Source: Nitrospirales bacterium (lineage in GTDB: Bacteria > Nitrospirota > Nitrospiria > Nitrospirales > UBA8639). From it: a stretch of DNA of 64,000 bases. Made by a program: the position numbers and the translations under genes. Shown piece by piece: positions 9,128-17,294 of this stretch. The stretch spans positions 372,001 to 436,000 of the forward strand of contig JALDRJ010000002.1 in NCBI GenBank assembly GCA_031315865.1. The letters are read 5' to 3'. Position 1 is the first letter of the stretch. Every line of letters begins with the position of its first letter. The notes beneath the pieces were generated by a model. The model had not been told where the DNA came from, made no database searches, and worked only from the letters and a program-made list of their open reading frames with translations.

Positions 9128-9625
9128 TTACGGTTGCACCGTCTTGACAATGCCTTTCTTCAATAGCAAAGCCAAGGGTATTCGCTGTTCCATGAACGTC
9201 TGCGCCGTCCACCGCAAATCCTCGACAACACTCTCTTCGGATACTGTGCGATGAGGAATTTTTACCGTATCCAACAATTGCGTCATCGTTTGCCCCATGA
9301 CCAGATGCTCTGGCGCATCTTTTCCCTCAAACCCCCGCCAGGAAATCAACAAAACACAAGGAATTTGATAGATCAGATTCAATGACTCCAGAACGTTTAG
9401 AGCATTGCCCAATCCTGAGTTCTGCATCAGAACGGCTGGAATCTTCCCACCCAAATAGGCCCCGGCAGCCATGGCAACAGCTTCATCTTCCCGAACGGCA
9501 GGAGTATACAGACGCTTTTCGGTCAGATCGGCGATAATTCCACCAAGAATCGTATCTGGCACGCCTGTAAAGAAATCTAGCCCAATATCTTGCAAAGCTC
9601 TGACAAAATCATCGCTGTCGATCAT
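9128..9625 (-). CDS. Phosphonopyruvate/sulfopyruvate decarboxylase, alpha (PYR-domain) subunit
   Basis: A 165-residue protein matching the N-terminal half of AepY or ComD: GVPDTILGG (21-29), the activating glutamate region REDEAVAMAAG (45-55), QNSGLGNALN (68-77) and the WRGFEGKDAPEHLVMG block (96-111). In ThDP enzymes the PYR-domain glutamate of one subunit activates cofactor held by the PP domain of the other, so this protein should need the beta subunit encoded immediately downstream. It is the first gene of the operon; a leader with a terminator-like hairpin and an inverted repeat lies just upstream. A PEP mutase gene, normally beside it in phosphonate clusters, is absent here. Confidence 0.82.
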   Translation of the reverse strand: MIDSDDFVRALQDIGLDFFTGVPDTILGGIIADLTEKRLYTPAVREDEAVAMAAGAYLGGKIPAVLMQNSGLGNALNVLESLNLIYQIPCVLLISWRGFEGKDAPEHLVMGQTMTQLLDTVKIPHRTVSEESVVEDLRWTAQTFMEQRIPLALLLKKGIVKTVQP

Positions 9626-9675
9626 AGTTTTCTGAAGACTGAAGTTTGTAACAAATTTGATGAACGGACGGACTC

Positions 9676-9695
9676 ATGTACACAAGAATGTACAT
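9676..9695 (-). promoter_or_regulatory. Inverted repeat, possible operator upstream of the decarboxylase operon
   Basis: ATGTACA (9676-9682) and TGTACAT (9689-9695) form a perfect 7-6-7 inverted repeat located 50-70 bases before the ATG of the alpha subunit gene. The symmetry and spacing fit a dimeric regulator site, but no matching regulator gene is nearby and I saw no second copy. Chance cannot be excluded. Confidence 0.35.
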
Positions 9696-9696
9696 C

Positions 9697-9733
9697 AAAA
9701 AAGGAATGGCTGGCTTAGAAGAACAGCCAGCCA
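9697..9733 (-). terminator. Rho-independent terminator or attenuator reading toward the decarboxylase operon
   Basis: TGGCTGGCT (9707-9715) and AGCCAGCCA (9725-9733) make a perfect 9-bp stem with a 9-base loop. On the minus strand the stem is followed by TTCC and six T (9702-9697), the layout of an intrinsic terminator. It points into the operon starting at 9625, and the gene on its other side (queF) is divergent. It therefore either stops minus-strand read-through from the DegT gene further up, or is a leader attenuator if the operon promoter lies upstream of it. Confidence 0.6.
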
Positions 9734-9863
9734 ATTCGAGCAGTGATTATACCGAAGGAAGCGAGCTTTCTCAACAAACTCACCAAGAGTTGTTGCGAGA
9801 ATTTGCCGGAAGAGAGTAGACTAAACGTTCAATGTTCTGAATGACTTACAAGGAAATCATGAG

Positions 9864-10268
9864 ATGAAATCGAATCGTTCCAAAGCATCGACACGCTACA
9901 CTGATCAGCACGCCAAAAGCGGTGTACGGACCAAGCTGCCTGCCATCGACACATGGCCGAATCAGTACCAGGGGTATGAAATCACGATTGAAGTACCGGA
10001 ATATACCGCGATCTGTCCAAAAACAGGCTTGCCTGACTTTGGCACCATCATAATCAGTTACGTTCCCGACCAATCCTGCCTCGAGCTCAAGTCACTCAAA
10101 GAATACATTCATGCCTACCGCAACCTCGGCATTTTCTATGAAAATGCCGTCAACCGGATTTTGGCTGATCTCGTCAAAGCCTGTCACCCCGTCTCTGCGA
10201 CTGTCACGGGAAAATTCACGGCACGCGGTGGACTGAGTAGTACTATTCAGGCGACGTATCCGGAGTGA
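9864..10268 (+). CDS. queF: NADPH-dependent 7-cyano-7-deazaguanine reductase
   Basis: A 134-residue type I (short, single-domain) QueF, reducing preQ0 to preQ1 in queuosine tRNA modification. The nucleophile cysteine and catalytic aspartate lie in AICPKTGLPDFGTI, and the family hallmark ELKSLKEYIHAYRN that binds NADPH follows. The ATG at 9864 has AAGGA nine bases upstream. The gene is alone; its 5' region (9734-9863) contains an imperfect hairpin around 9769-9800 with arms ACTC/GAGT and AACA/TGTT, but nothing that matches the short preQ1-I aptamer consensus as far as I can tell. Confidence 0.95.
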   Translation: MKSNRSKASTRYTDQHAKSGVRTKLPAIDTWPNQYQGYEITIEVPEYTAICPKTGLPDFGTIIISYVPDQSCLELKSLKEYIHAYRNLGIFYENAVNRILADLVKACHPVSATVTGKFTARGGLSSTIQATYPE

Positions 10269-10340
10269 CTATGCAGACCGGAGGGAGCCAGAAAGAGCTA
10301 AGAAGAAAAAGCCAGCCCCAGGATCTGACGGATGGTCACG

Positions 10341-11468
10341 TCAATTCGTGTCGGAAATCTCAAAAAACTCTTTGATCATTCTGACGACATAGCTAAGTTG
10401 TTCAGAAGAGAGTTCCGGATAGATAGGAAGTGAGAGTACTTCATGGGCTGTCTGTTCGGAAACGGGAAATTGCCCCTTCTCATAGCCCAAGACTTGGTAG
10501 CATTCCTGAAGGTGAAGCGGAACGGGATAATAGATTTTATTCCCGATGCCTTGTTTGGTGAGGTACGCGCTCAGCTGATCGCGTTGTGTGGTCCGAATCG
10601 TGTATTGATTAAACACATGATAATTCGACGTGGCGGCGACAGGAAGAGTAACTCTGTCCAGGAGTCCTGCCTCCTGAAACAAACGTGCATATTCCTGGGC
10701 ATTGCTTCGTCGTTTTTCTGTCCATTCGTCAAGGTATGGTAGTTTCGATTGAAGGACGGCAGCCTGCAGGGCGTCAAGACGGCTATTCATGCCAATCAAA
10801 TGATGATGGTAATCGGATCGACTGCCATGCACGCGCAACGCGCGTAGCCGGTCAGCAATCTTTTCATCGTGTGTCGTCACGATTCCCCCATCTCCAAATC
10901 CGCCAAGATTCTTCGAGGGGAAAAAGCTAAAACACCCTGTTGTGCCAAACCCGCCTGCTCGCACGCCATTCCTCGCGGCTCCTATCGCCTGACAAGCGTC
11001 TTCGATCACCGGGATGTCATACTCGGCAGCGACGGCAGAAATTTTCTCCATTTCCGCACATTGTCCGAAGAGATGCACGGGAATAATCGCCTTTGTCCGG
11101 CTCGTTATTTTAGCCACAAGCTGATCGGCATCGAGGTTAAAGCTGGTCGCCTGGATATCGACAAACACCGGAGTCGCCCCCAACCGTGAAATCACTCCAG
11201 CCGTCGAAAAAAACGTAAATGGCACGGTGATGACCTCGTCTCCCGGCCTCACATCCAACGCCACCAGAGATAGAAGCAACGCATCGCTGCCGGAGGCCAC
11301 CCCGACAGCATGGCCAGTCCCGACATATTTCCCGAGCACTTGCTCGAATTGCTCGACACGAGGCCCAAGGACAAACCCTTGATCATCACAGACTTCCTCG
11401 ATCGTACCCAAGAGCTCTCGACGAATCGGTTGAAACTGCAATTTCAAGTCAAGAAGAGGAACCTTCAT
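10341..11468 (-). CDS. DegT/DnrJ/EryC1/StrS-family aminotransferase
   Basis: A PLP-dependent sugar aminotransferase of about 375 residues. EDACQAIGA, then GCFSFFPSKNLGGFGDGG carries the Schiff-base lysine (SFFPSKN), and the family start VPLLDLK is present. I place the start at the ATG at 11468, seven codons inside the longest frame, because GGAAAGGA lies immediately upstream at good spacing and the family N-terminus begins there. Members aminate nucleotide-linked keto-sugars (WbpE-, WecE- or PseC-like) for O-antigen, glycan or antibiotic sugars. No other nucleotide-sugar gene is adjacent, so the substrate is unknown. The neighbours upstream and downstream are unrelated. Confidence 0.88.
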   Translation of the reverse strand: MKVPLLDLKLQFQPIRRELLGTIEEVCDDQGFVLGPRVEQFEQVLGKYVGTGHAVGVASGSDALLLSLVALDVRPGDEVITVPFTFFSTAGVISRLGATPVFVDIQATSFNLDADQLVAKITSRTKAIIPVHLFGQCAEMEKISAVAAEYDIPVIEDACQAIGAARNGVRAGGFGTTGCFSFFPSKNLGGFGDGGIVTTHDEKIADRLRALRVHGSRSDYHHHLIGMNSRLDALQAAVLQSKLPYLDEWTEKRRSNAQEYARLFQEAGLLDRVTLPVAATSNYHVFNQYTIRTTQRDQLSAYLTKQGIGNKIYYPVPLHLQECYQVLGYEKGQFPVSEQTAHEVLSLPIYPELSSEQLSYVVRMIKEFFEISDTN

Positions 11469-11605
11469 GTGATCCTTTCCAGTGCCCATATTTGCACAAG
11501 TTTGATTGGCCCAAGCCCGACACCTAAGACGCTAGGACTCTTTCTCCGACAAAACCTGACTGGACTGGGCATTCAGTCACTTGACTCCCGTCCCATCTTA
11601 CGACA

Positions 11606-12031
11606 TTAGGACAACAGGGCAACAATCACGGCATATCTGAGAGCTTTCCCGAATCCTATAAACATCAGCGCAACAATCCCACGGATACGCAACCACCCTG
11701 CGGCCACACATAGGGGATCGCCAATGACCGGAACCCATGACAAGAGTAAGAGAGGATTTCCCCATCGTTGAACCCGTTCAACAGCTTGACGATGACGAAC
11801 CTTAACCAGACCCGAAACAGGATACCGCCAGCTCAACAACCATCCGATGGCCCAGGAACTCATGCCTCCTAATGTATTGCCTGCCGTCGCGACTCCGCAC
11901 AACACCCAGGGATTATGGTTTTGCTGGGCGACTAAAACTGCGAGAACAACTTCTGAGCCCCCAGGAAACAGCGTCGATGAAATAAACGCGCTCAGGAAAA
12001 GTCCGCCAAGAGAATAGTCCGCCGCCGACAT
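11606..12031 (-). CDS. YqaA/DedA-like (VTT-domain) small membrane protein
   Basis: A 141-residue membrane protein with about four hydrophobic segments. It has the YqaA-type pattern: FISSTLFPGGSE near the start, GNTLGGMSSW in the middle, and SWVPVIGDPLCVAAGWLR near the end. YqaA belongs to the VTT/DedA superfamily, which contains lipid scramblases and undecaprenyl-phosphate or cation transport-related proteins; the specific job of YqaA is not settled. It lies five bases downstream of the DUF2835-like gene on the same strand, suggesting co-transcription. Confidence 0.75.
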   Translation of the reverse strand: MSAADYSLGGLFLSAFISSTLFPGGSEVVLAVLVAQQNHNPWVLCGVATAGNTLGGMSSWAIGWLLSWRYPVSGLVKVRHRQAVERVQRWGNPLLLLSWVPVIGDPLCVAAGWLRIRGIVALMFIGFGKALRYAVIVALLS

Positions 12032-12036
12032 GAATG

Positions 12037-12285
12037 TTACGAAGCTGGCCCATCGGACGTACGCTCAATGGATATGAATTTCTTATTGCCATCATACGTA
12101 ATAAAGAAAGATCCAACAACACCCTGTTGGGTCATGAATGGACGTAACACCCGAGCGGGGAATCGCACTCGGCGTCCATCCGATGCTCGTGCCACCACAT
12201 CATCGACCATACCTTCGTAATAAGCTAAAAAACGGTGAGGAGGTAAATTGAGTTGAACACGAATCTTTGACATTGCCATGAGCAT
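12037..12285 (-). CDS. DUF2835-like small protein
   Basis: An 82-residue protein that fits the pattern of the DUF2835 family: a YYEG motif near residue 22, FPARVLRPF in the centre and GVVGSFFI followed by KKFISI toward the C-terminus. Function of the family is unknown to me. Three in-frame ATG codons occur in the first five codons (MLMAM), so the start may be 12273 rather than 12285. It overlaps nothing and is followed after five bases by the YqaA-like gene. Confidence 0.65.
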   Translation of the reverse strand: MLMAMSKIRVQLNLPPHRFLAYYEGMVDDVVARASDGRRVRFPARVLRPFMTQQGVVGSFFITYDGNKKFISIERTSDGPAS

Positions 12286-12466
12286 GTCATAAAAACATTA
12301 TCAGATAGGATACGGACGATCCTCAGATGAACGCCAGACGTTTTTGACATGGCAAGGGAAAGGACACAATAAAATCTTACCCTTTTCGAAAGGTTAGGAC
12401 AATCCTCCATGATCACTCTCTTTGACGAATGGACAATTCGCGACTATAGTCAAAAGAGGGTAGACC

Positions 12467-12494
12467 GATCATTGATCATTGATCAATGACCATT
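12467..12494. repeat. Four 7-base near-repeats upstream of the phosphatase gene
   Basis: GATCATT, GATCATT, GATCAAT and GACCATT follow one another without gaps, ending 14 bases before the ATG at 12508. The units also make overlapping palindromes (TTGATCAA-type). No ribosome binding site is evident in the same place. It may be a regulator binding array or simply low-complexity drift. Confidence 0.4.
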
Positions 12495-12507
12495 GACATC
12501 GAACACC

Positions 12508-13317
12508 ATGACACATTCTCAATACCACATTCTGCATAGTCGCGGCGAAGTCACGTTCCTTGACTCCGTCGTCCGTGAAGCCGGACAACGGGTCTTAGAA
12601 CTGATACGTGAAGGCTTTGAAGTCATGATCAAGCCGGACTCATCTCAAGTCACGACGGCTGATTTAGCCGTTGATCAGCTTCTCAAAGACCATGTGCACA
12701 AAGCGTATCCACAAGACGGTTGGTTATCGGAAGAATCGCCCGATGACCGTCAGCGACTCAAAAAAACCCGTGTATGGATTCTCGATCCTATTGACGGCAC
12801 ACGAAACTTCATCTCTCAGATTCCTCAATATGCGATTTCCATGGCTCTTGTCGAGGATGAAGAACCCGTTATTGGGATGATTTTCAATCCGGCCACCGAT
12901 GAGATGTTTTTGGCGATGAAAGATGACGGGGCCTTTTTCAACGAGCAGCCCATCTCCGGAAAATCCACCTCATCCGAACGAGTAACCTGTTTAGCCAACC
13001 TCTCGAACAATCAACGCCGGCGGCTTCAAGAACTCGCACCCACGATTGAAGTTCAACCCTTTGGCTCTATTGCATGTGCCCTAGCACTTCAAGCCGCCGG
13101 ACGCGCGGACATCATGCTGAACCCAGGCAACCAAAATGAATGGGATATCGCGGCCGGAGTGCTGATGATCCAGGAGGCAGGCGGCATCGTTCATGATCGG
13201 CATGGACAACCGATACGCTTCAATCAGCCCACTCCAACCACTCAAGGCGTCATCGCCACCCGTCCAGACCTCACAGAGACCGTTGAAAGATTACTTGATA
13301 TACTCGACGCCACATGA
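12508..13317 (+). CDS. Inositol monophosphatase-family phosphatase (CysQ/SuhB-like)
   Basis: About 269 residues with all metal-binding motifs of the Li+-sensitive phosphatase superfamily: the acidic EES in WLSEESPDD, WILDPIDGTRNF, and EWDIAAGVLMIQEAGG near the C-terminus. I prefer the ATG at 12508 over a TTG at 12493. Possible substrates are inositol-1-phosphate, 3'-phosphoadenosine-5'-phosphate (PAP, the CysQ role) or histidinol phosphate; motifs alone do not distinguish these. No sulfate-assimilation gene is adjacent, although a TauE/SafE exporter gene follows after 111 bases on the same strand. Confidence 0.85.
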   Translation: MTHSQYHILHSRGEVTFLDSVVREAGQRVLELIREGFEVMIKPDSSQVTTADLAVDQLLKDHVHKAYPQDGWLSEESPDDRQRLKKTRVWILDPIDGTRNFISQIPQYAISMALVEDEEPVIGMIFNPATDEMFLAMKDDGAFFNEQPISGKSTSSERVTCLANLSNNQRRRLQELAPTIEVQPFGSIACALALQAAGRADIMLNPGNQNEWDIAAGVLMIQEAGGIVHDRHGQPIRFNQPTPTTQGVIATRPDLTETVERLLDILDAT

Positions 13318-13428
13318 CCTCACCTCCTAGGGTATGACCCGCTGAAGTCTGGCCCTTGAGCAGCTTCGTTCATCTCTACGTCTCATGTGTATCACTAGGG
13401 TCAATACCTCCAAGACACCGCCCGAATC

Positions 13429-14178
13429 ATGGTCCATACCCTTCTCAACTTCAATACGATCGAACTCCTTCTTGTAGGCTTTCTCTTTATCTGGACAGGG
13501 TTCGTTCGAAGCGGACTCGGATTTGGCGGAGCCGCGCTCGGCCTGCCTCTCATGCTTTTTCTGCATGACCAACCGCTCTTTTGGTTGCCAATCATCGGAA
13601 CACATCTGCTCTTTTTCTCCGCCCTGACTCTTCGCACCCGTCTCCATAATGTGAACTGGAATTATCTGCGAAAGACCAGTTTCGTGATCCTGCCCACAAC
13701 ATTGATGGGCGTACTGGGTCTGATCTCACTGCCCACAACATGGCTCCTCATCTTTATCTATACCGTCTCTTTGGGATACGGGCTGATGTGGCTTCTCAAC
13801 ATGACTATCACGAGTCATGAGTACTGGAGCGATACCATCTTGCTGGCATTAGGAGGCTATGTGGCGGGCACCTCATTGACCGGTGGGCCGCTCATGGTGG
13901 CGGTCGCCATGAAAAATGTCACACCTGCCCAACTACGCAATACATTATACGTGCTCTGGTTTACCATCGTGACAATCAAGATGAGCACTTTTGTGGCACT
14001 GAGAATAGAGCTGCACCTTTTCACCGCCCTCACACTTCTTCCTGTGGCGGCTATCGGCCACCTGATCGGACTCAAGTTTCATGATGAGATCTTAAAACAT
14101 GATCGACAATTCAGACAGGTCGTTGGCGGAGTGCTAACCCTCATCAGCGGACTAGGGTTATTCAACAAATTTGTGTAG
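13429..14178 (+). CDS. TauE/SafE-family membrane transporter
   Basis: A 249-residue polytopic protein with about seven or eight hydrophobic helices. The N-terminal signature GFVRSGLGFGGAALGLPLML and a second glycine-rich copy (GGYVAGTSLTGGPLMVAV) are the two inverted repeats of the TauE/SafE (DUF81) family. Members export sulfite, sulfoacetate or related organosulfur anions; the substrate here is not shown. The preceding gene encodes a possible PAP phosphatase, which would fit sulfur handling but is weak evidence. Confidence 0.85.
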   Translation: MVHTLLNFNTIELLLVGFLFIWTGFVRSGLGFGGAALGLPLMLFLHDQPLFWLPIIGTHLLFFSALTLRTRLHNVNWNYLRKTSFVILPTTLMGVLGLISLPTTWLLIFIYTVSLGYGLMWLLNMTITSHEYWSDTILLALGGYVAGTSLTGGPLMVAVAMKNVTPAQLRNTLYVLWFTIVTIKMSTFVALRIELHLFTALTLLPVAAIGHLIGLKFHDEILKHDRQFRQVVGGVLTLISGLGLFNKFV

Positions 14179-14361
14179 CGACACGACTCAAGCCAGTATC
14201 AACCTCTTGTCAAGAACCGCTACTCATAAACCGGGGAATAGATACGTTCCCATTTGACACCCCTTTGCTTCTTTGATAATTTTCGCGTCAGTCTAGAGTA
14301 AGGAAAAACCGCTACATTCGTTCCTGCTCTACTATAATTTTCCGGTGATGAAGGAGTACGT

Positions 14362-14640
14362 ATGGAGTGGAGAGCCAGTCATATCTTAGTAAAAGAAAAA
14401 AGCTTAGCAGACGATATTCGAAAACGCCTGAAAAGCGGAGGAAAATTCGGCGAATTGGCGAAAGAGTTTTCGACCTGCCCGAGTAAGTCCAAGAGTGGAG
14501 ATCTAGGCTGGTTTGGTCCTGGGAAAATGGTGAAAACGTTTGAAGATGCAGTCAAGCGTATGAGTCACGGAAGTATCAGCAATGTCGTGAAAACCCAATT
14601 CGGGTACCACATCATCAAAAAAACCGGTCAAAAGGATTAA
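14362..14640 (+). CDS. Parvulin-type peptidyl-prolyl isomerase, stand-alone
   Basis: A 92-residue protein that is only a PpiC/rotamase domain: ASHILVK at residues 5-11, FSTCPSKSKSGDLGWFGPGKM in the middle and FGYHIIKK at the C-terminus. It lacks a signal sequence and the SurA/PrsA chaperone arms, so it is a small cytoplasmic PPIase like E. coli PpiC. AAGGAG at 14351-14356 gives a good ribosome binding site. Upstream, TTGACA with GATAAT 15 bases on, and a TATAAT at 14333-14338, are possible promoter elements. Confidence 0.92.
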   Translation: MEWRASHILVKEKSLADDIRKRLKSGGKFGELAKEFSTCPSKSKSGDLGWFGPGKMVKTFEDAVKRMSHGSISNVVKTQFGYHIIKKTGQKD

Positions 14641-14684
14641 GGGCATCCCTGCGTTACTCACACAACCTCACGTTCTGATCTTTG

Positions 14685-16880
14685 CTATACCAACAACAAT
14701 CCAATCGCGCGTGCCATAGCACATGCCTTCGTCGCAAAAAATGCATCAAACCCCTTCGCACCGCCAAATGGAAAATTTGAACGGACCTGTTTATAGACAG
14801 GGTACCCTTCCTGATCCTTTGCTCGATGGGGCGTCGCGCACTGAATGACGTCCAACAGCCAATCCGCATACTCGTGAGGCAGCGTCATGGTCTCATCAAC
14901 TGTCCGGTTGGGGAGTATGAGACGACATCGATTCCCCCTTATGATTTCTTTGACTGGCGTTCCTCCCACCCACACGAATTTCCGTTCCGGCAGGGATGAA
15001 TCGTTCGAAAAACCACCTGACAAGACTCGTTTCACCCAATCGCGTCGAACGCGCGGCTTGGGGACTCGCTCAGGAAACCAGGAACGAACGTCTTGCTCCA
15101 ATCCCTCACCCTCCTTGAAATACAACAGAGCCCTGCGAAGTCCTTCTCCGAGCCACTCCGGGGTTTTGACATGCAGATCCTCATGCATCAGGTCATTCTC
15201 CGCGAACCCTTCAAATTGTACATTCATGAGACGTATGCCGTATGTGTCTGGGTGCAGTCCAATCGGACTATGGACCGTCGCCGTGAATCGATGCCAAAAG
15301 GCCGATTGAATCAAATCGCAGGCAAACATTTGCCGCACACGCTCTAAACTTTCGACGGTTTCCGTGATGGTTTCACTGGGCAATCCGTACATTAAATAGG
15401 CATGAATGAGAATGCCCGCCTCACGAAAAGCCGAAGCCACTTCGACCGTTTGATCGACGGTGATGCCTTTTTTCACGAACTCCAAGAGTCGGTCCGAGGC
15501 GGCCTCCAGCCCGGCGCTCACAGCGATACAGCCGGAGGCTGCTAGCAAACGGCAGAGGTCCCCCGTAAAGGTGGACTCAAATCGAATGTTCCCCCACCAG
15601 GAAATCGTGATTCCTCTCTCCAGCAGCGACAGCGCCAAACTCTTCAGTCCTGCCGGAGGAGCGGCTTCATCCACAAAGTGAAACCCCCGTTTTCCCGTCT
15701 CTGCAATCAACGTCTCAATTCGATCAGTGAGTACCTCACTGGGCGAGGCTTCATAACGACCGATATAATCGAGCCCAATATCGCAAAACGTGCATTGCTT
15801 CCAATAACACCCATGCGCGACGGTGAGTTTGTTCCAATGACCATCTGACCATAGGCGATGCATGGGGTTGAGCGTATCCAATATGGTCACATAGCGATCT
15901 AATGGTAACCCGTCATAGGTGGGAGTCCCTAACTCCATTTGGGCAATATCCCGATTCAAGGGGTCATGACGCCATTGGACTGTCTTCTCTGTCCTTATCC
16001 ATGTCCGACACAGGGCGGTTTCCGGTCGCGTGCCAGCCATATGCTCCAAGAGACAGAGTATCGGACGCTCGCCATTATCCAGGGTAATATAATCGAGCAG
16101 ATCAAATACCCTCGGATCGCTGACCCGCCTCAGTTCAGTATTGACATACCCCCCTCCGAGCATGACCTTCACATTAGATCTCTTGGCTTTTAGCGCCTGA
16201 GCCATTCGAAACGCTCCATACACATTGCCCGGGAACGGCACCGTAAATCCCACGATGGAAGGTTCTGTCGTTTCGATATGTCGCCAGAACGCTTCGAGCA
16301 TGAACTGATCCGTCAGGCTTGGAGGTTCGGCTAACGCATCCAGGATTTGATCGAATGACCGTGCCTCCTTCGCCACTGATTCCGCGTATCGATTCAAAGC
16401 AAAATGCGGACTCATGGTGGCCTGGATCATATCCGTAAGATCCTCGATATACAGAGAGGCCAATCGTTTCGCCTGATCAGTGACATTCGTTCGCTGAGGT
16501 TCCCTGACTTCCTCGCCGACCGAACGTGGGCCGTGAGGAAGAAAGTTACCTTGACAAATACGTGGAGCGAGCGTGGGATTATGACCTTGGAGGAAATTGA
16601 TCACCGGGTCAATCGTATTAAGGTACGCACGCTCTAAGCTCAACATTTGTAAAGCTTCGCCTGGAAGGTGAGGGCTGAGGAGTCTTAATTGCTCAAACAC
16701 TCTCGTTAAGCCATCACGGGAAAACAGTCCCAGGACCATCTCGATCCCCACGTCAGCTTGCTGAACATGATAGCCACGGGAACGAAGAAAGCCCGTTAAG
16801 TACGCCGTGGATGGGTAGGGGGTGTTTAATTGCGTTAATGGAGGTATCACAAGAAGCAAGGTTGGCCGGTTCATGATCAC
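14685..16880 (-). CDS. B12-binding-domain radical SAM protein
   Basis: A 731-residue protein. Residues about 1-310 include an N-terminal B12-binding-like Rossmann domain (LLVIPPLTQLNTPYPS, then VGFTVPFPGNVYGAF and VKVMLGGGYV). The radical SAM cluster CysX3-CysX2-Cys variant is GCYWKQCTFCDIG near residue 356, followed by GGNIRFEST-like and SAGLEAASD segments of the TIM barrel. About 250 residues follow the barrel and have no motif I recognise. Related proteins (BchE-, HpnJ/HpnP- and methyltransferase-type) perform methylations or ring chemistry, but no reaction can be assigned. It is a single gene, convergent with the parvulin gene. Confidence 0.88.
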   Translation of the reverse strand: MIMNRPTLLLVIPPLTQLNTPYPSTAYLTGFLRSRGYHVQQADVGIEMVLGLFSRDGLTRVFEQLRLLSPHLPGEALQMLSLERAYLNTIDPVINFLQGHNPTLAPRICQGNFLPHGPRSVGEEVREPQRTNVTDQAKRLASLYIEDLTDMIQATMSPHFALNRYAESVAKEARSFDQILDALAEPPSLTDQFMLEAFWRHIETTEPSIVGFTVPFPGNVYGAFRMAQALKAKRSNVKVMLGGGYVNTELRRVSDPRVFDLLDYITLDNGERPILCLLEHMAGTRPETALCRTWIRTEKTVQWRHDPLNRDIAQMELGTPTYDGLPLDRYVTILDTLNPMHRLWSDGHWNKLTVAHGCYWKQCTFCDIGLDYIGRYEASPSEVLTDRIETLIAETGKRGFHFVDEAAPPAGLKSLALSLLERGITISWWGNIRFESTFTGDLCRLLAASGCIAVSAGLEAASDRLLEFVKKGITVDQTVEVASAFREAGILIHAYLMYGLPSETITETVESLERVRQMFACDLIQSAFWHRFTATVHSPIGLHPDTYGIRLMNVQFEGFAENDLMHEDLHVKTPEWLGEGLRRALLYFKEGEGLEQDVRSWFPERVPKPRVRRDWVKRVLSGGFSNDSSLPERKFVWVGGTPVKEIIRGNRCRLILPNRTVDETMTLPHEYADWLLDVIQCATPHRAKDQEGYPVYKQVRSNFPFGGAKGFDAFFATKACAMARAIGLLLV

Positions 16881-17294
16881 CTACAAGACCTCCATCCCTA
16901 CGAGACAGAGACCGACGCTCCGTTTCGAGCAGCGGTATACTCGGACAGAAACTTCCCAAACTTAGAATAAAGCCGACAAAGACTCGTTATTGGAAATTCA
17001 ACACATATCATCATCAATCTGCCTGCCTCCCAAGCCAGATAGTCTCATGCAAACGGATAATGAACACATGCGTCATTTCTTTTTTCTGATGTCCTTTCAC
17101 GATGGTCTGTTACCTTGCGTCAACTTTCATTCATGTTATTTCCCAGCAACTACCGGCTCGCCCTTAATCCAAAACAAACTTGTACCGATACAATACACGT
17201 CTGGATGACAGCAAACACTCGTCACCATCAATGGTGACGCACCCTGAAACTCCAACGCAGCGACTATGGTGGACCGGGCATAACCTTTGTTCAG
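16881..17294. other. Intergenic region with a short hairpin
   Basis: This 414-base stretch separates the divergent radical SAM and receiver genes and should hold both promoters. CGTCACCA, a TCAA loop and TGGTGACG (17220-17239) form a perfect 8-bp stem 55 bases before the receiver ATG; it has no T-run and may be an operator. No convincing coding frame is present. Confidence 0.45.

Noticed and set aside
9734-9863. Possible preQ1 riboswitch in front of queF
   Set aside because: I found only an imperfect hairpin; the short aptamer's conserved loop and A-rich tail are not recognisable.
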